Position numbers and translations under genes: made by a program
Part shown: one piece after another, positions 18,681-27,411 of the stretch
Layout: each line of letters begins with the position of its first letter
How positions within the stretch are numbered: the stretch's first letter is position 1
The notes under the pieces: generated by a model
Database searches by the model: none
What the model was told of the DNA's origin: nothing
What the model saw: only the letters and a program-made list of their open reading frames with translations
Source: Taishania sp965247975
GTDB lineage: Bacteria; Bacteroidota; Bacteroidia; Flavobacteriales_D; Crocinitomicaceae
Direction: 5' to 3'
Assembly: GCA_965247975.1 (NCBI GenBank)
Contig: OZ252050.1
Coordinates: 868,001 to 932,000 of the forward strand
Length of the DNA stretch: 64,000 nucleotides

Positions 18681-20332
18681 GACTTTTTTTATTATTCGTG
18701 ACAATTCTTATTTTTTGGTTTCAAACAAAAATTTGGAGATTAGAAAAGAACATTGTCTTCCCTATTGTAACTGGGGTGTTTTATTTCTGGTCGTTAGCTG
18801 GAGCCTGGCTTTTTATTTTTGATAAACTTACTGGATTTGGGAAATCTATTGGCTTAGATTATTATTATTTGATGGAGAAAATGTTTCCTGTCGAGCTGGA
18901 TACAAATTACCTTAAATCACTCGCTGTCTACGCATTTTTCATATTGTTTTTTCAACTTTTTTGTTGGATTGGAATCAAATTCATTCAGAAAAGGAAACCT
19001 GTTGACCGAGCGTTAATTACATCTGCACCTACTTATTTTTCGAGTACACCCATAGCAATACTAAGTGTTTTTTGTTTGATAGGATCATTCTTAGTCGTAA
19101 AAGATGTGATTTTCTATTCCCTAATTTTAGATGAATCTGTCTATATAAACATACGAAGCTCACAAATACCTTTATATTCAATTCATCAGTATCTCAATTG
19201 GATCATGATAGTTTCATTGTTTCTTTATTTGGGATTGTATTGGTGTAAATCACTAACTTTTGCAAAAATTGCAAAACCTAAGCTATTTTTTTGGATAATG
19301 TTCGTGATTTGCAATCTTTATCTTTTAGCGATTGGTTCCAGGCATGAAACGTTTTTCGCTGGACTATTAGTAATTATTTTAATGTCTTTTCCGTTTCGAA
19401 GTATTAGAGCGAATTTTTGGAAATATGCCGGATTTGTATTTTTATTAGGGATTATTTTAATGTTAAATGATCCAATTCGAAGTATGATGCCTCGCATCGC
19501 AAAAGGAATGGGGATTACTGGTTTGGTAACGACTTCACAAAAAGTTAAAGAAGCTGAATTGTATCAATTGGATCGAAGTTTTTCTATGCATCATTCGGAG
19601 AAAACAGCAAATACTAATATTCGGTTGGAAGCTTTAAGGGATACAGTTTTGCAACTGAAAAACGACACGATAAGAATGAAAATGAAGGAGTTTTTTGCGC
19701 AAATACAGGAACATCCAGATTTTTTGATGGTGGATCAAAGAAAGATTTTAATTCCAAATCCGCATGTTTCTGAAGCATATGATCGGATGGGTACTGTTGA
19801 GAAAATCTTAAAAATAGGAACTAATTTGATCTTCAGCAATGAACTTTTTGCAGGTCATTTTTCGATGTACGGGATTGAGAAGTTTAAGGTGAAACCGTCA
19901 TATGGTATTAGTTTTTTTGCGATTCTTGAAAATTTCAAATCGAAAAGTAGCAGAAACAAGGATGTCAAGGATTCGTATCAATATTATGCATCAGAACTTA
20001 ATTTTCCAAAAGATCAAGGTTTTACGATAAATCACATTTCAAGTTGGATCATCAATGCATCCTATTTTGGGTGCTTACTTGGAGCTTTCCTATTGGCTTT
20101 AATCATTTTAGTTCCGTTTTATGTATTAAAAACAACTAATTCTAACTTGATGAAAGTAATTTTATTGGTGGTTTGTTGTTCGTTCGCAGGATTTAGTGCA
20201 ATTTTAGTGCGCTCTGGGCCAGAAGCATATAAATCGTTGCTTTATGAAGGGATGATCATACCAGTTTGTATTATTTTGTCCATGGCTTTTTATACAAGCA
20301 TTATGAAAAAGCTTTTTCCCAAAAAACACTAA
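18671..20332 (+). CDS. Wzy-like O-antigen/polysaccharide polymerase candidate
   Basis: A 553-residue polytopic membrane protein with about 10-11 helices. A large soluble insertion (about residues 285-440) separates the last two helices from the rest. The motif AIGSRHETFFAGLLV after helix 7 is reminiscent of Wzy-type polymerases, in which an Arg-containing periplasmic loop is needed for chain joining. Position between the flippases and a glycosyltransferase supports the call. No catalytic signature is definite, so the assignment rests on topology and context. Confidence 0.6.
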   Translation: MGIGLFLLFVTILIFWFQTKIWRLEKNIVFPIVTGVFYFWSLAGAWLFIFDKLTGFGKSIGLDYYYLMEKMFPVELDTNYLKSLAVYAFFILFFQLFCWIGIKFIQKRKPVDRALITSAPTYFSSTPIAILSVFCLIGSFLVVKDVIFYSLILDESVYINIRSSQIPLYSIHQYLNWIMIVSLFLYLGLYWCKSLTFAKIAKPKLFFWIMFVICNLYLLAIGSRHETFFAGLLVIILMSFPFRSIRANFWKYAGFVFLLGIILMLNDPIRSMMPRIAKGMGITGLVTTSQKVKEAELYQLDRSFSMHHSEKTANTNIRLEALRDTVLQLKNDTIRMKMKEFFAQIQEHPDFLMVDQRKILIPNPHVSEAYDRMGTVEKILKIGTNLIFSNELFAGHFSMYGIEKFKVKPSYGISFFAILENFKSKSSRNKDVKDSYQYYASELNFPKDQGFTINHISSWIINASYFGCLLGAFLLALIILVPFYVLKTTNSNLMKVILLVVCCSFAGFSAILVRSGPEAYKSLLYEGMIIPVCIILSMAFYTSIMKKLFPKKH

Positions 20333-20338
20333 GTTAGA

Positions 20339-21307
20339 ATGAAAGTATTATATGTGCTGCCATACAGTGATGAAGAGTCATCGTTTATTTTTGCGAAGCG
20401 ACAAATTAGAGCGATTTCGGAGTGTGGTGTGGAGACTAAAATTCACTACATTAAAAGTCGCTTAAGTATAACTGGAATTCTCAAAGAAATTAAGTTAATA
20501 AAGCAAGTTGCTAGTGAATTCAAACCAGATATTGTTCATGCTCAGTATGGTACTGTTGTATCATTTATTGCTACTCGTGTTAAAAATGTCCCATTTGTTG
20601 TCACTTTTCAAGGAAGTGATTTAAATCCAACAAAAGATATTTCGTGGATACGAGAAAGACTGGGTAAGTATTTGAGTAAAATTGCAGCCAAGAGAGCGAC
20701 AAGTATTATTTGTGTCAGCGAACGATTATGGGGTAATTTAAGGGCAGGAAAATCAAAGGCAACTATTATTCCAAGTGGTATTGATATTTCAGTTTTTAAG
20801 ACGATGAACAAAATTGAGTGCAAAAAGAAATTGAATTTGGACCTTACAAAACACTACATTTTCTTTAACGCCAATAATCCAGTTGTTAAACGTTTAGACA
20901 TTGCACAAGAAGCGTGTAGGATTTTGAAAGATTTGAACGTTGAATTGCTTTCGCTTTCAGGTAAAACTGCTCCTGATGATATACCGAATTACTTAAATGC
21001 TTCGGCTGTACTTCTATTGTGTTCTGACAGTGAAGGTAGCCCAATGGTCATAAAAGAGGCTATGGCTTGTGATTTACCAATTGTTTCGGTTAACGTAGGT
21101 GATGTAGCCGAGCGAATTGAAGAAGTGGAAAATTGTTTTATCGTTGAACAAAATGCAGATCTGATTGCGGATAAAATTCGATGGATTATTGAGCAAAAAT
21201 TGGAACATTCGAATGGAAGGCAAGTCCTTCAAAACCAAGGCTTGGATAGTAGTACAGTCGTAAAAAAAATATTGGAAATTTATCATTCTATTCTCGATAA
21301 AAAGTGA
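20339..21307 (+). CDS. Glycosyltransferase family 4
   Basis: A 322-residue GT-B enzyme. The N-terminal half has FKPDIVHAQYGTVVSFIA and VTFQGSDLNP (acceptor side). The C-terminal half has IPSGIDISVF and the nucleotide-sugar site CSDSEGSPMVIKEAMACDLP, with the E-x7-E pattern of GT4. It adds a sugar with retained configuration to a lipid-linked glycan at the cytoplasmic face. At 322 residues it is slightly short for GT4 (350-400). It overlaps the next gene by 4 bases. Confidence 0.88.
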   Translation: MKVLYVLPYSDEESSFIFAKRQIRAISECGVETKIHYIKSRLSITGILKEIKLIKQVASEFKPDIVHAQYGTVVSFIATRVKNVPFVVTFQGSDLNPTKDISWIRERLGKYLSKIAAKRATSIICVSERLWGNLRAGKSKATIIPSGIDISVFKTMNKIECKKKLNLDLTKHYIFFNANNPVVKRLDIAQEACRILKDLNVELLSLSGKTAPDDIPNYLNASAVLLLCSDSEGSPMVIKEAMACDLPIVSVNVGDVAERIEEVENCFIVEQNADLIADKIRWIIEQKLEHSNGRQVLQNQGLDSSTVVKKILEIYHSILDKK

Positions 21308-22590
21308 TGAAAGCAAGTTTAACAGTAATAGAACGATTTTATGGTGTTGCATTGGCACTTTGTTCTTTCTTGATTATTGTAGCACCAAAACTTGTCCCAA
21401 TCACAATTGCATTATGTGCACTAACCTCATTTTTAGGATTGTATAAAAAAGAATTTAGAGTGAAATCAATGCCAAATTTGTTGATAATGCTTTGTTTTTT
21501 TTATTTTTTGTACGTATTCGGTTTGTTTTTTTCAAGCAATGTGGATGTTGGGCTGAAGTACATTGAATATAAATTGAGCTTCCTCATTTTCCCACTGCTT
21601 TTTATTATTCAGCCTAAAAATGGCATCCAAATTAAGTTTCCAATGTATGGTTTGCTCATTGGAATTTTCTTAATTTCCATTTATGGACTGGTGAAAGCAA
21701 CAAAATGTTACATAGAAATTGACTATTTTTTTGATTGTTTTGTGTCCTCACATTTGACTTCCGAACACCCTACGTATTTTACAGTTTTTGTTACTATGGC
21801 AATTGCTACAGTATGGTATTTTTATGCACAAAAAGAACGGTTTTTTGGGCTATTCAACTCAATTTTAATAACATGCTTTTTGTTTTTTATGATGCTTTTG
21901 AGTTTTGCAATGGCTGGATTACTTTTCGCATTTATTTTAATTGTAGTTCTCATTCTTCTTTTCATTTGGAACAAGTTCGGTAAAGTTTATGGACTTGCTT
22001 CATTAATTATTGGACCTATTATCATTTTAACAGTTATATTTAAGGCGCCTGGTTTAAAAGATGAAACGGCAAACACATACAATTCTCTTAAAACGTATCT
22101 TGCAAATCCAACAGAGTTTGTTGCATACAATGAGAAGCATAGTGGCGATGATGTTCGCTTAATTATGTGGACGGCTTCCTTTAATGTCTTTATGAAGCAT
22201 CCAATGGGAGTAGGTACTGGTGATGTCGATTTGGCCTTGAGTAAGGAATTGCGCTTATTCGGACAAGACGAATTTGCCAAATTGGATGATCGAAATATGA
22301 TTCTTTATAATCCTCATAACCAATACTTGCAAACAGCAAATGAAATAGGAATTATTGGACTTCTAGTGTTTTTGTTTATTGTTTTTGGAGGCATGGCTTA
22401 TGCAATCCGCACGAAAAATTGGCTGCTCCTCCTATTGATAGTAAATTTGGCATTTAATTGTATTTTTGAATCCATGCTGCAACGTCAATCTGGAATTGTT
22501 TTTTATTCGTTTTGGATTTGCCTTCTAACCATTCAGAATTTTGAAAAGCCCAATACGAAGGACGATAAAATGGACAAAAAAATAGTTTGA
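21304..22590 (+). CDS. O-antigen ligase family membrane protein
   Basis: A 428-residue protein with about 11 membrane helices. The large periplasmic loop ends in YNPHNQYLQTANEIGIIGLL, where H-N-x-Y-L is the conserved histidine region of the O-antigen ligase/WaaL-Wzy_C superfamily. The family transfers or polymerises lipid-linked glycans outside the inner membrane. Because the cluster also holds a Wzy-like gene, this one is more likely the ligase. It overlaps the upstream GT4 gene and the next frame by 4 bases. Confidence 0.78.
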   Translation: MMKASLTVIERFYGVALALCSFLIIVAPKLVPITIALCALTSFLGLYKKEFRVKSMPNLLIMLCFFYFLYVFGLFFSSNVDVGLKYIEYKLSFLIFPLLFIIQPKNGIQIKFPMYGLLIGIFLISIYGLVKATKCYIEIDYFFDCFVSSHLTSEHPTYFTVFVTMAIATVWYFYAQKERFFGLFNSILITCFLFFMMLLSFAMAGLLFAFILIVVLILLFIWNKFGKVYGLASLIIGPIIILTVIFKAPGLKDETANTYNSLKTYLANPTEFVAYNEKHSGDDVRLIMWTASFNVFMKHPMGVGTGDVDLALSKELRLFGQDEFAKLDDRNMILYNPHNQYLQTANEIGIIGLLVFLFIVFGGMAYAIRTKNWLLLLLIVNLAFNCIFESMLQRQSGIVFYSFWICLLTIQNFEKPNTKDDKMDKKIV

Positions 22591-22649
22591 TTATATTTAC
22601 ACTATCAACGATTGCCATATACTTTCATGGAAAAATAAAATTAGAACAA

Positions 22650-23558
22650 ATGAAAATTAATTTAAATGATATAGTAAATTTCTTGGATTCTAAAATTGAT
22701 TCTGATCACGCGCTAAGCATTGTATTCGCAAAATCAATTACAGATGCCTCGTTTGGCGCTGATTGTATTGGCTGGTGTTCAGATAGCAATGCCGACATTT
22801 TGTTGAAACTTGAATCTGGTAATGTACTTGTCAGTCAAGAAGTTTTCAAAATTCATCACTCAAAAATTTCAAATAAAATAATCTTAATTCCAGTTGAAAC
22901 ACCACGTTTATCTTTTCAGAAGGTTTTAAAACATTTTTTTGTTTCTAGTCCAAAATATGGTGTCATTCATCCAAGTACTTCAATTGATTCTGATGTTTCT
23001 TACAATCCAGAAACAGTAATATTTGATCAAAATGTGGTAATTGAAGAAGGATGTGTTATTGGGGATAATGTAAGGATTGCAGCTAATACGGTCATTAAAT
23101 CGAAAACGATCATTGGTGATAATTGTGCTATTGGTTGCAATTGTACTATTGGTTCAGTTGGTTTTGGATACCAAATGAATGAGGATGGAGATTATGAATT
23201 GATTCCTCACTTAGGTAATGTGGTGATTCATGATCGGGTTGAAATCAGCAACAATGTATGTATTGATCGTGCGGTAATGGGTTCAACAATCATTGGCGAA
23301 AATGTAAAAATAGACAACTTGGTACATATAGCTCATGGTGTTGAAATTGGACGAAATAGCCTCATAATAGCTCATGCAATGATTGCCGGAAGTGTTAAGA
23401 TAGGTAAAAATGTTTGGGTTGCCCCCTCCTCTTCCTTCTTGCAAAAATTAACTGTGGGTGACGATTCCATCGTTGGACTTGGAAGTGTTGTCGTGAAGTC
23501 TGTAGATGCAAATTCGGTTGTGGCGGGAAATCCTGCAAAAGTGTTTAATAAAAAATGA
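22650..23558 (+). CDS. LpxD-like UDP-3-O-acylglucosamine N-acyltransferase paralogue
   Basis: The open frame begins at 22587, but its first 21 codons are poorly conserved-looking. MKINLNDIVNFLD from ATG 22650 is the natural LpxD-type start, giving 302 residues. The N-terminal UDP-binding domain is followed by a left-handed beta helix of hexapeptide repeats (about residues 100-290), with YNPETVIFDQNVVIEEGCVI, GSVGFGYQ and the catalytic-type histidine in NLVHIAHGVEIG. LpxD makes lipid A precursors. Its position inside a polysaccharide cluster suggests a paralogue that N-acylates a sugar of the surface glycan, which is inference. Confidence 0.8.
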   Translation: MKINLNDIVNFLDSKIDSDHALSIVFAKSITDASFGADCIGWCSDSNADILLKLESGNVLVSQEVFKIHHSKISNKIILIPVETPRLSFQKVLKHFFVSSPKYGVIHPSTSIDSDVSYNPETVIFDQNVVIEEGCVIGDNVRIAANTVIKSKTIIGDNCAIGCNCTIGSVGFGYQMNEDGDYELIPHLGNVVIHDRVEISNNVCIDRAVMGSTIIGENVKIDNLVHIAHGVEIGRNSLIIAHAMIAGSVKIGKNVWVAPSSSFLQKLTVGDDSIVGLGSVVVKSVDANSVVAGNPAKVFNKK

Positions 23559-24577
23559 AAGTAGCCGTAATCATACCTTGTCGAAATGAAGTAAAAAGCA
23601 TTGTCGATTGCATAAAAGCAATTTTTAATTCGGAACTTTCTGATAATTGTACTATTGATGTTTTTGTTGTTGAAGGAAAGAGTGATGATGGAACTGTTGA
23701 AGTATTGTCAGATCTTAAAAAGACACATCCAAGTTTGAGTATTATTACAAATGAAAAACAATTAACACCTTACGCATTTAATCTTGGAATTTATGCAGGT
23801 GTGGGAGCTGATTATTATCAAATTATTGGTGCAAGACAAATAGTTTCTTCTAATTATATTAAAAATGCAATTGAGGTTTTGACTTCCGATTCATCGATTT
23901 GGTGCGTAGGTGGAGCAGTTGAAAATGTTTATTTGAATGAAGATGGAAAGATCATCGCAGCGGCCATGGCGACTACCTTTGGTATGGGTTTAGGTAATTT
24001 TAGAACGCTTGAAAAATCCGGCTTTACAGACACAGTAGGTACACCCATGTATCCTAAAACGGTGTTTGATAAAATTGGTTATTTTGATGAAGATCTAGTT
24101 CGAAATCAGGATGATGATTTTAATTTTCGGGTGATAAAAGCAGGCGGAAAAATTTTCTTCAACGCAGCAATTTCGACGAAGTACTTTGTGCGAGGTAATT
24201 TCCCAGGGCTTTGGAAACAATTTTTTCAATACGGTTATTGGAAAGTTTTTGTCAATCGAAAACACAAAGCAGTTACAACCTTTCGCCAGTTGATCCCGCC
24301 ACTTTTTGTTTGTTATTTGGTAGTTTTGCCGATTATTTCACTTTTCTCATGGAAGATTGGTTTGCTTGCTTCAATTCCTTTGTTGCTTTATATGATGCTC
24401 GCTGTACTTTTTACGTTTAAAGTGATTGCCAAAGAAACAAGTTTGCCGTTTTTCAAGGTACTTCAAACGTTTGTCATTTTACATATGAGTTATGGATTGG
24501 GCTATTTGCGTGGAATTTTAGATTTCTTTATTCTTAGAAAAAATCCATCTGATCAGCAGAAAGAATTGTCGCGCTAA
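23555..24577 (+). CDS. Glycosyltransferase family 2
   Basis: A 340-residue inverting GT-A enzyme. VAVIIPCRNEVKSIVDCIKA is the N-terminal nucleotide-binding strand. EGKSDDGTVEVL and NQDDDFNFRVIKAGG give the acidic metal-binding and catalytic region. Three hydrophobic helices near the C-terminus (about residues 245-325) anchor it in the membrane, as in succinoglycan ExoA-like enzymes. It overlaps the LpxD-like gene by 4 bases and is the last gene of the polysaccharide cluster. The next gene is convergent. Confidence 0.87.
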   Translation: MKVAVIIPCRNEVKSIVDCIKAIFNSELSDNCTIDVFVVEGKSDDGTVEVLSDLKKTHPSLSIITNEKQLTPYAFNLGIYAGVGADYYQIIGARQIVSSNYIKNAIEVLTSDSSIWCVGGAVENVYLNEDGKIIAAAMATTFGMGLGNFRTLEKSGFTDTVGTPMYPKTVFDKIGYFDEDLVRNQDDDFNFRVIKAGGKIFFNAAISTKYFVRGNFPGLWKQFFQYGYWKVFVNRKHKAVTTFRQLIPPLFVCYLVVLPIISLFSWKIGLLASIPLLLYMMLAVLFTFKVIAKETSLPFFKVLQTFVILHMSYGLGYLRGILDFFILRKNPSDQQKELSR

Positions 24578-24590
24578 CCACTAACAAGCG

Positions 24591-25325
24591 CTAGTGAAGC
24601 GCAATGGCAATCACAAAACCACTGATGATGCTTAACAATTTATAAAAATTGAATTTGTGATTTTCGGTTGTTTCGAATATAATCGTGGTAGAAATATGGA
24701 GAAACATACCAACAACCACTGCCAAAATAATGTTGAAATCATAATCAGCTAATGTGGCATTGGTCAAGTAACCAATCAAAAAGCCAATCGGTGTCATCAC
24801 GGCAAAAAGAAAAAGCACAAGCCAAGCAGTTACTTTTTTCAATTTTGCAGCCATGAGTAATGTCATAAGTGCAACTGCAACAGGTAATTGATGAAAAATA
24901 ATTCCCATTAATAAGGTGTTATCACTTCCATGATGATGCGTTGTTGCCGTTTCTTGACCCACAAATGGTGCAGCTAGTGGCATTCCTTCCAAAAATGAAT
25001 GAACTCCAAGCGAAATAATGATGGCCCAAGGAATTTTCCCATGTCCGTGATGATGAATGTGCCCATGCTCAATTCCACCTGAGAAAAATTCCAACAAGAG
25101 TTGAATCAAAAATCCAAGTAATATAAACATCCCAATATTCGTTGTTGAATGTTCGTAAAGCTCTGGCACAAAGTGAATAAAAGCAATTGACAAAAGGAAT
25201 CCACCACTAAATGCGAGCAATAATTTGATGATGTTTTGTTTGTCTTTTTTATCGAAAAACGCAACGATCAATCCGCCTAAAAGTACAGATGCAATCAATG
25301 ACGAAATTATTATGAAAACTTCCAT
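24591..25325 (-). CDS. ZIP family divalent metal transporter
   Basis: A 244-residue inner-membrane protein with about 8 helices. The histidine-rich cytoplasmic loop GGIEHGHIHHHGHGKIPW and the metal-site helices SLGVHSFLEGMPLAAP and GIIFHQLPVAVALMT are the ZIP signature (H-S-x2-E and H-Q/E-x-P). It imports zinc, iron or other divalent ions. The start codon overlaps the stop of the upstream methyltransferase gene, so the two are coupled. Confidence 0.9.
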   Translation of the reverse strand: MEVFIIISSLIASVLLGGLIVAFFDKKDKQNIIKLLLAFSGGFLLSIAFIHFVPELYEHSTTNIGMFILLGFLIQLLLEFFSGGIEHGHIHHHGHGKIPWAIIISLGVHSFLEGMPLAAPFVGQETATTHHHGSDNTLLMGIIFHQLPVAVALMTLLMAAKLKKVTAWLVLFLFAVMTPIGFLIGYLTNATLADYDFNIILAVVVGMFLHISTTIIFETTENHKFNFYKLLSIISGFVIAIALH

Positions 25326-26062
25326 TATACTTTTTGCGCAATTAGAATTAAACGATTGGAGTGTTCTACATCAAATGGATTGAGGTGAAAGTCGCCAAAA
25401 GTACAAATTAAATCAAAACCTGTTTTGGCGAGCAACTCTTTGAAATCGCATAATTGAAGCGCCTGAACTCGTTCTTTAAATTTGTAATGTGTGTTATCGG
25501 CCTCAAATTCAATGAATTTGTGAATGTGATTGCCGTCATATTCACGTTTCAGGTGAAAAAGAATTCCGTCCACTTCCTTGTTTTCTTCTTCCACTAAATG
25601 AGCAATTACTTTGGAAGCATTCATAAAGTCAATAACCAACATCCCTTTTTCATCCAGCATTTGATTTATTGCTTGAAGTACTTTTTCATTGTCAGAAGTT
25701 TCATCGAAGTAACCAAAACTGGTAAATAAATTAAAAACAGCTTGAAATTGCATTTCTTCAATGACTTCTCGCATATCATGCACAAAAAAGGTCAAAGAAT
25801 CGTTGGCAAATTTTTGTGCTTCAGAAATGCTGTTGGCAGATAAATCGACACCTACAACTGTGTAGTCTAATGCATTTAAAGTAACTGAATGTCGGCCTTT
25901 TCCACATGCCAAATCAAGGATTGGCAACCCATTTGGAGGCAATTTTAAAAAGCGAATCAATTGATTTATGAAAGATTTTGCTTCTTGTTCGTCACGATTT
26001 TTATACAAAACATGATAATATGGAGTATCAAACCATTCACCGAACCATTGTTTTTCATTCAT
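25325..26062 (-). CDS. Class I SAM-dependent methyltransferase
   Basis: A 245-residue protein with a Rossmann-type methyltransferase fold. Motif I is ILDLACGKGRHSVTLNAL, the acidic loop is VVGVDLSANSISEAQ, and later come VFNLFTSFGYFDET and GMLVIDFMNASKVI. The methyl acceptor is unknown; the group includes many small-molecule methyltransferases. It is transcribed with the ZIP gene from a promoter box only four bases before its start codon. Confidence 0.88.
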   Translation of the reverse strand: MNEKQWFGEWFDTPYYHVLYKNRDEQEAKSFINQLIRFLKLPPNGLPILDLACGKGRHSVTLNALDYTVVGVDLSANSISEAQKFANDSLTFFVHDMREVIEEMQFQAVFNLFTSFGYFDETSDNEKVLQAINQMLDEKGMLVIDFMNASKVIAHLVEEENKEVDGILFHLKREYDGNHIHKFIEFEADNTHYKFKERVQALQLCDFKELLAKTGFDLICTFGDFHLNPFDVEHSNRLILIAQKV

Positions 26063-26066
26063 GGCG

Positions 26067-26074
26067 CAAAGGTA
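26067..26074 (-). promoter_or_regulatory. -7 box of the methyltransferase-ZIP pair
   Basis: On the minus strand this reads TACCTTTG, a perfect TAnnTTTG. Only four bases separate it from the ATG at 26062, so the transcript would start at or next to the start codon. Confidence 0.5.
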
Positions 26075-26116
26075 TTGATAAATTTCTATTGAATTTTCCC
26101 CATCTTTACATTAAGA

Positions 26117-26710
26117 ATGTGTTCAATGATGAAAAAAACGATTGGAATAACTGGCGGAATTGGATCTGGCAAGAGTTTTGTCTCCGAAATCATCCAAAAA
26201 ATGGGTTATCCTGTTTACAATTCTGACAACGAATCCAAGAAAATTGTTGATTCAGATTTGGAAATAAGACAAGCATTGAATACCCTTTTCGGCAAAGATA
26301 TGTTTGAGGCAGGGACTTTGGATCGTGTTTTTTTGGCTGAGAAAATTTTCGCTTCCGATGAGATACGTTTGCAAGTAAACAACATCATTCATCCGAAAGT
26401 GAGGGTATATTTTAATGTATGGAAAGAAAATCAGGAATCAGATCTTGTTTTTAATGAGGCTGCCATTTTGTTTGAAACGGGTGCTTACAAAACCTTTGAT
26501 AAAATGATATTAGTTACTGCACCTTTGGAACTTAAAATTGAGCGTGTGATGCAACGAGATCGATGTGCCAAAGCAGAAGTGGAACAGCGCATGGCAAAAC
26601 AATGGTCGGACGAACGAAAAATTCCTTTGGCTGATTTTATTGTGGAAAATGATGGTCAATCAGTGCTTTTGCAAATTGAAAAAATTGTTACAGAACTGAC
26701 GAATTTATAA
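26117..26710 (+). CDS. coaE: Dephospho-CoA kinase
   Basis: Transfers phosphate from ATP to the 3-prime hydroxyl of dephospho-CoA, the last step of coenzyme A synthesis. The P-loop GITGGIGSGKSF lies at the N-terminus. NEAAILFETGAYKTFDKMI and the lid region QRDRCAKAEVEQRMAKQWS are typical. The frame opens at ATG 26117 (MCSMMKKTIG), but ATG 26126 or 26129 gives the usual family start just before the first strand, so the product is probably 193-194 residues. The divergent methyltransferase lies upstream and a convergent gene ends 6 bases downstream. Confidence 0.93.
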   Translation: MCSMMKKTIGITGGIGSGKSFVSEIIQKMGYPVYNSDNESKKIVDSDLEIRQALNTLFGKDMFEAGTLDRVFLAEKIFASDEIRLQVNNIIHPKVRVYFNVWKENQESDLVFNEAAILFETGAYKTFDKMILVTAPLELKIERVMQRDRCAKAEVEQRMAKQWSDERKIPLADFIVENDGQSVLLQIEKIVTELTNL

Positions 26711-26715
26711 ATCAC

Positions 26716-27363
26716 TTATTCAACTTCTTCCCAAGAGTCAAAATCCGTGCGGTTATCATCTCTGTTTTGATTATTTCCCCGTTGAAATGCTTTTCCTGAG
26801 ATCAAAAAGAAGAATGCGTTTACCATTTTGAAGATAATATTGATCAAAAAGAAGAATCCAATCACTTTAAATATGAACCCGAATATAGGTGTGTCGATGA
26901 TGTTCGAAATAGATTCATCGAACCACAGCGAAATTGGATTTGAAGCATATTGTGGAAAGACCCAAAACAATCCAAAAACTAGGATGGCAAATGAGATGAC
27001 TCCAATCTCTGCTTTCAAATTAAATTTAGTGGGCATCATGTTTCTGCCATTTGCAAAAGCGTTGAACATCATTTGACGATTTTTCCCATTCTGTAATTTG
27101 CCAAAAAAATACATGAGCAAAACAACGCTACCAAAAACCAATTGGCTCGTCGTATTGAAATTCTCAAATTTTCCGTTTACGCACACTAAAAATGTGACAT
27201 CGACCAAGAAGAAATACTTGACAGCCTTGAGAATGTAAATTTCGGGTAATTGTCTTTGTCTTCCTGCACTAAGAACGGTTATCCCCAATTCGATTAGTCC
27301 CCAAATAAATCCGAAAACTGCAAAAACAACTCCAAGCGTAAATATGAATTCAAAAAGTTCCAT
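26716..27363 (-). CDS. Hypothetical membrane protein
   Basis: About 215 residues from ATG 27363 (MELFEFIFTLGVVFAVFGF); the open frame extends five codons further upstream. There are 5-6 hydrophobic helices and an acidic, Asn-rich cytoplasmic C-terminus (RGNNQNRDDNRTDFDSWEEV). I recognise no domain. An imperfect promoter box CACCTTTG lies four bases before the chosen start, again leaving almost no leader. It is transcribed alone, convergent with coaE. Confidence 0.65.
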   Translation of the reverse strand: MELFEFIFTLGVVFAVFGFIWGLIELGITVLSAGRQRQLPEIYILKAVKYFFLVDVTFLVCVNGKFENFNTTSQLVFGSVVLLMYFFGKLQNGKNRQMMFNAFANGRNMMPTKFNLKAEIGVISFAILVFGLFWVFPQYASNPISLWFDESISNIIDTPIFGFIFKVIGFFFLINIIFKMVNAFFFLISGKAFQRGNNQNRDDNRTDFDSWEEVE

Positions 27364-27411
27364 GTTACAAAGGTGCAAAAAATGATGTTGCCAATTATGG
27401 TGTAAATGAAA

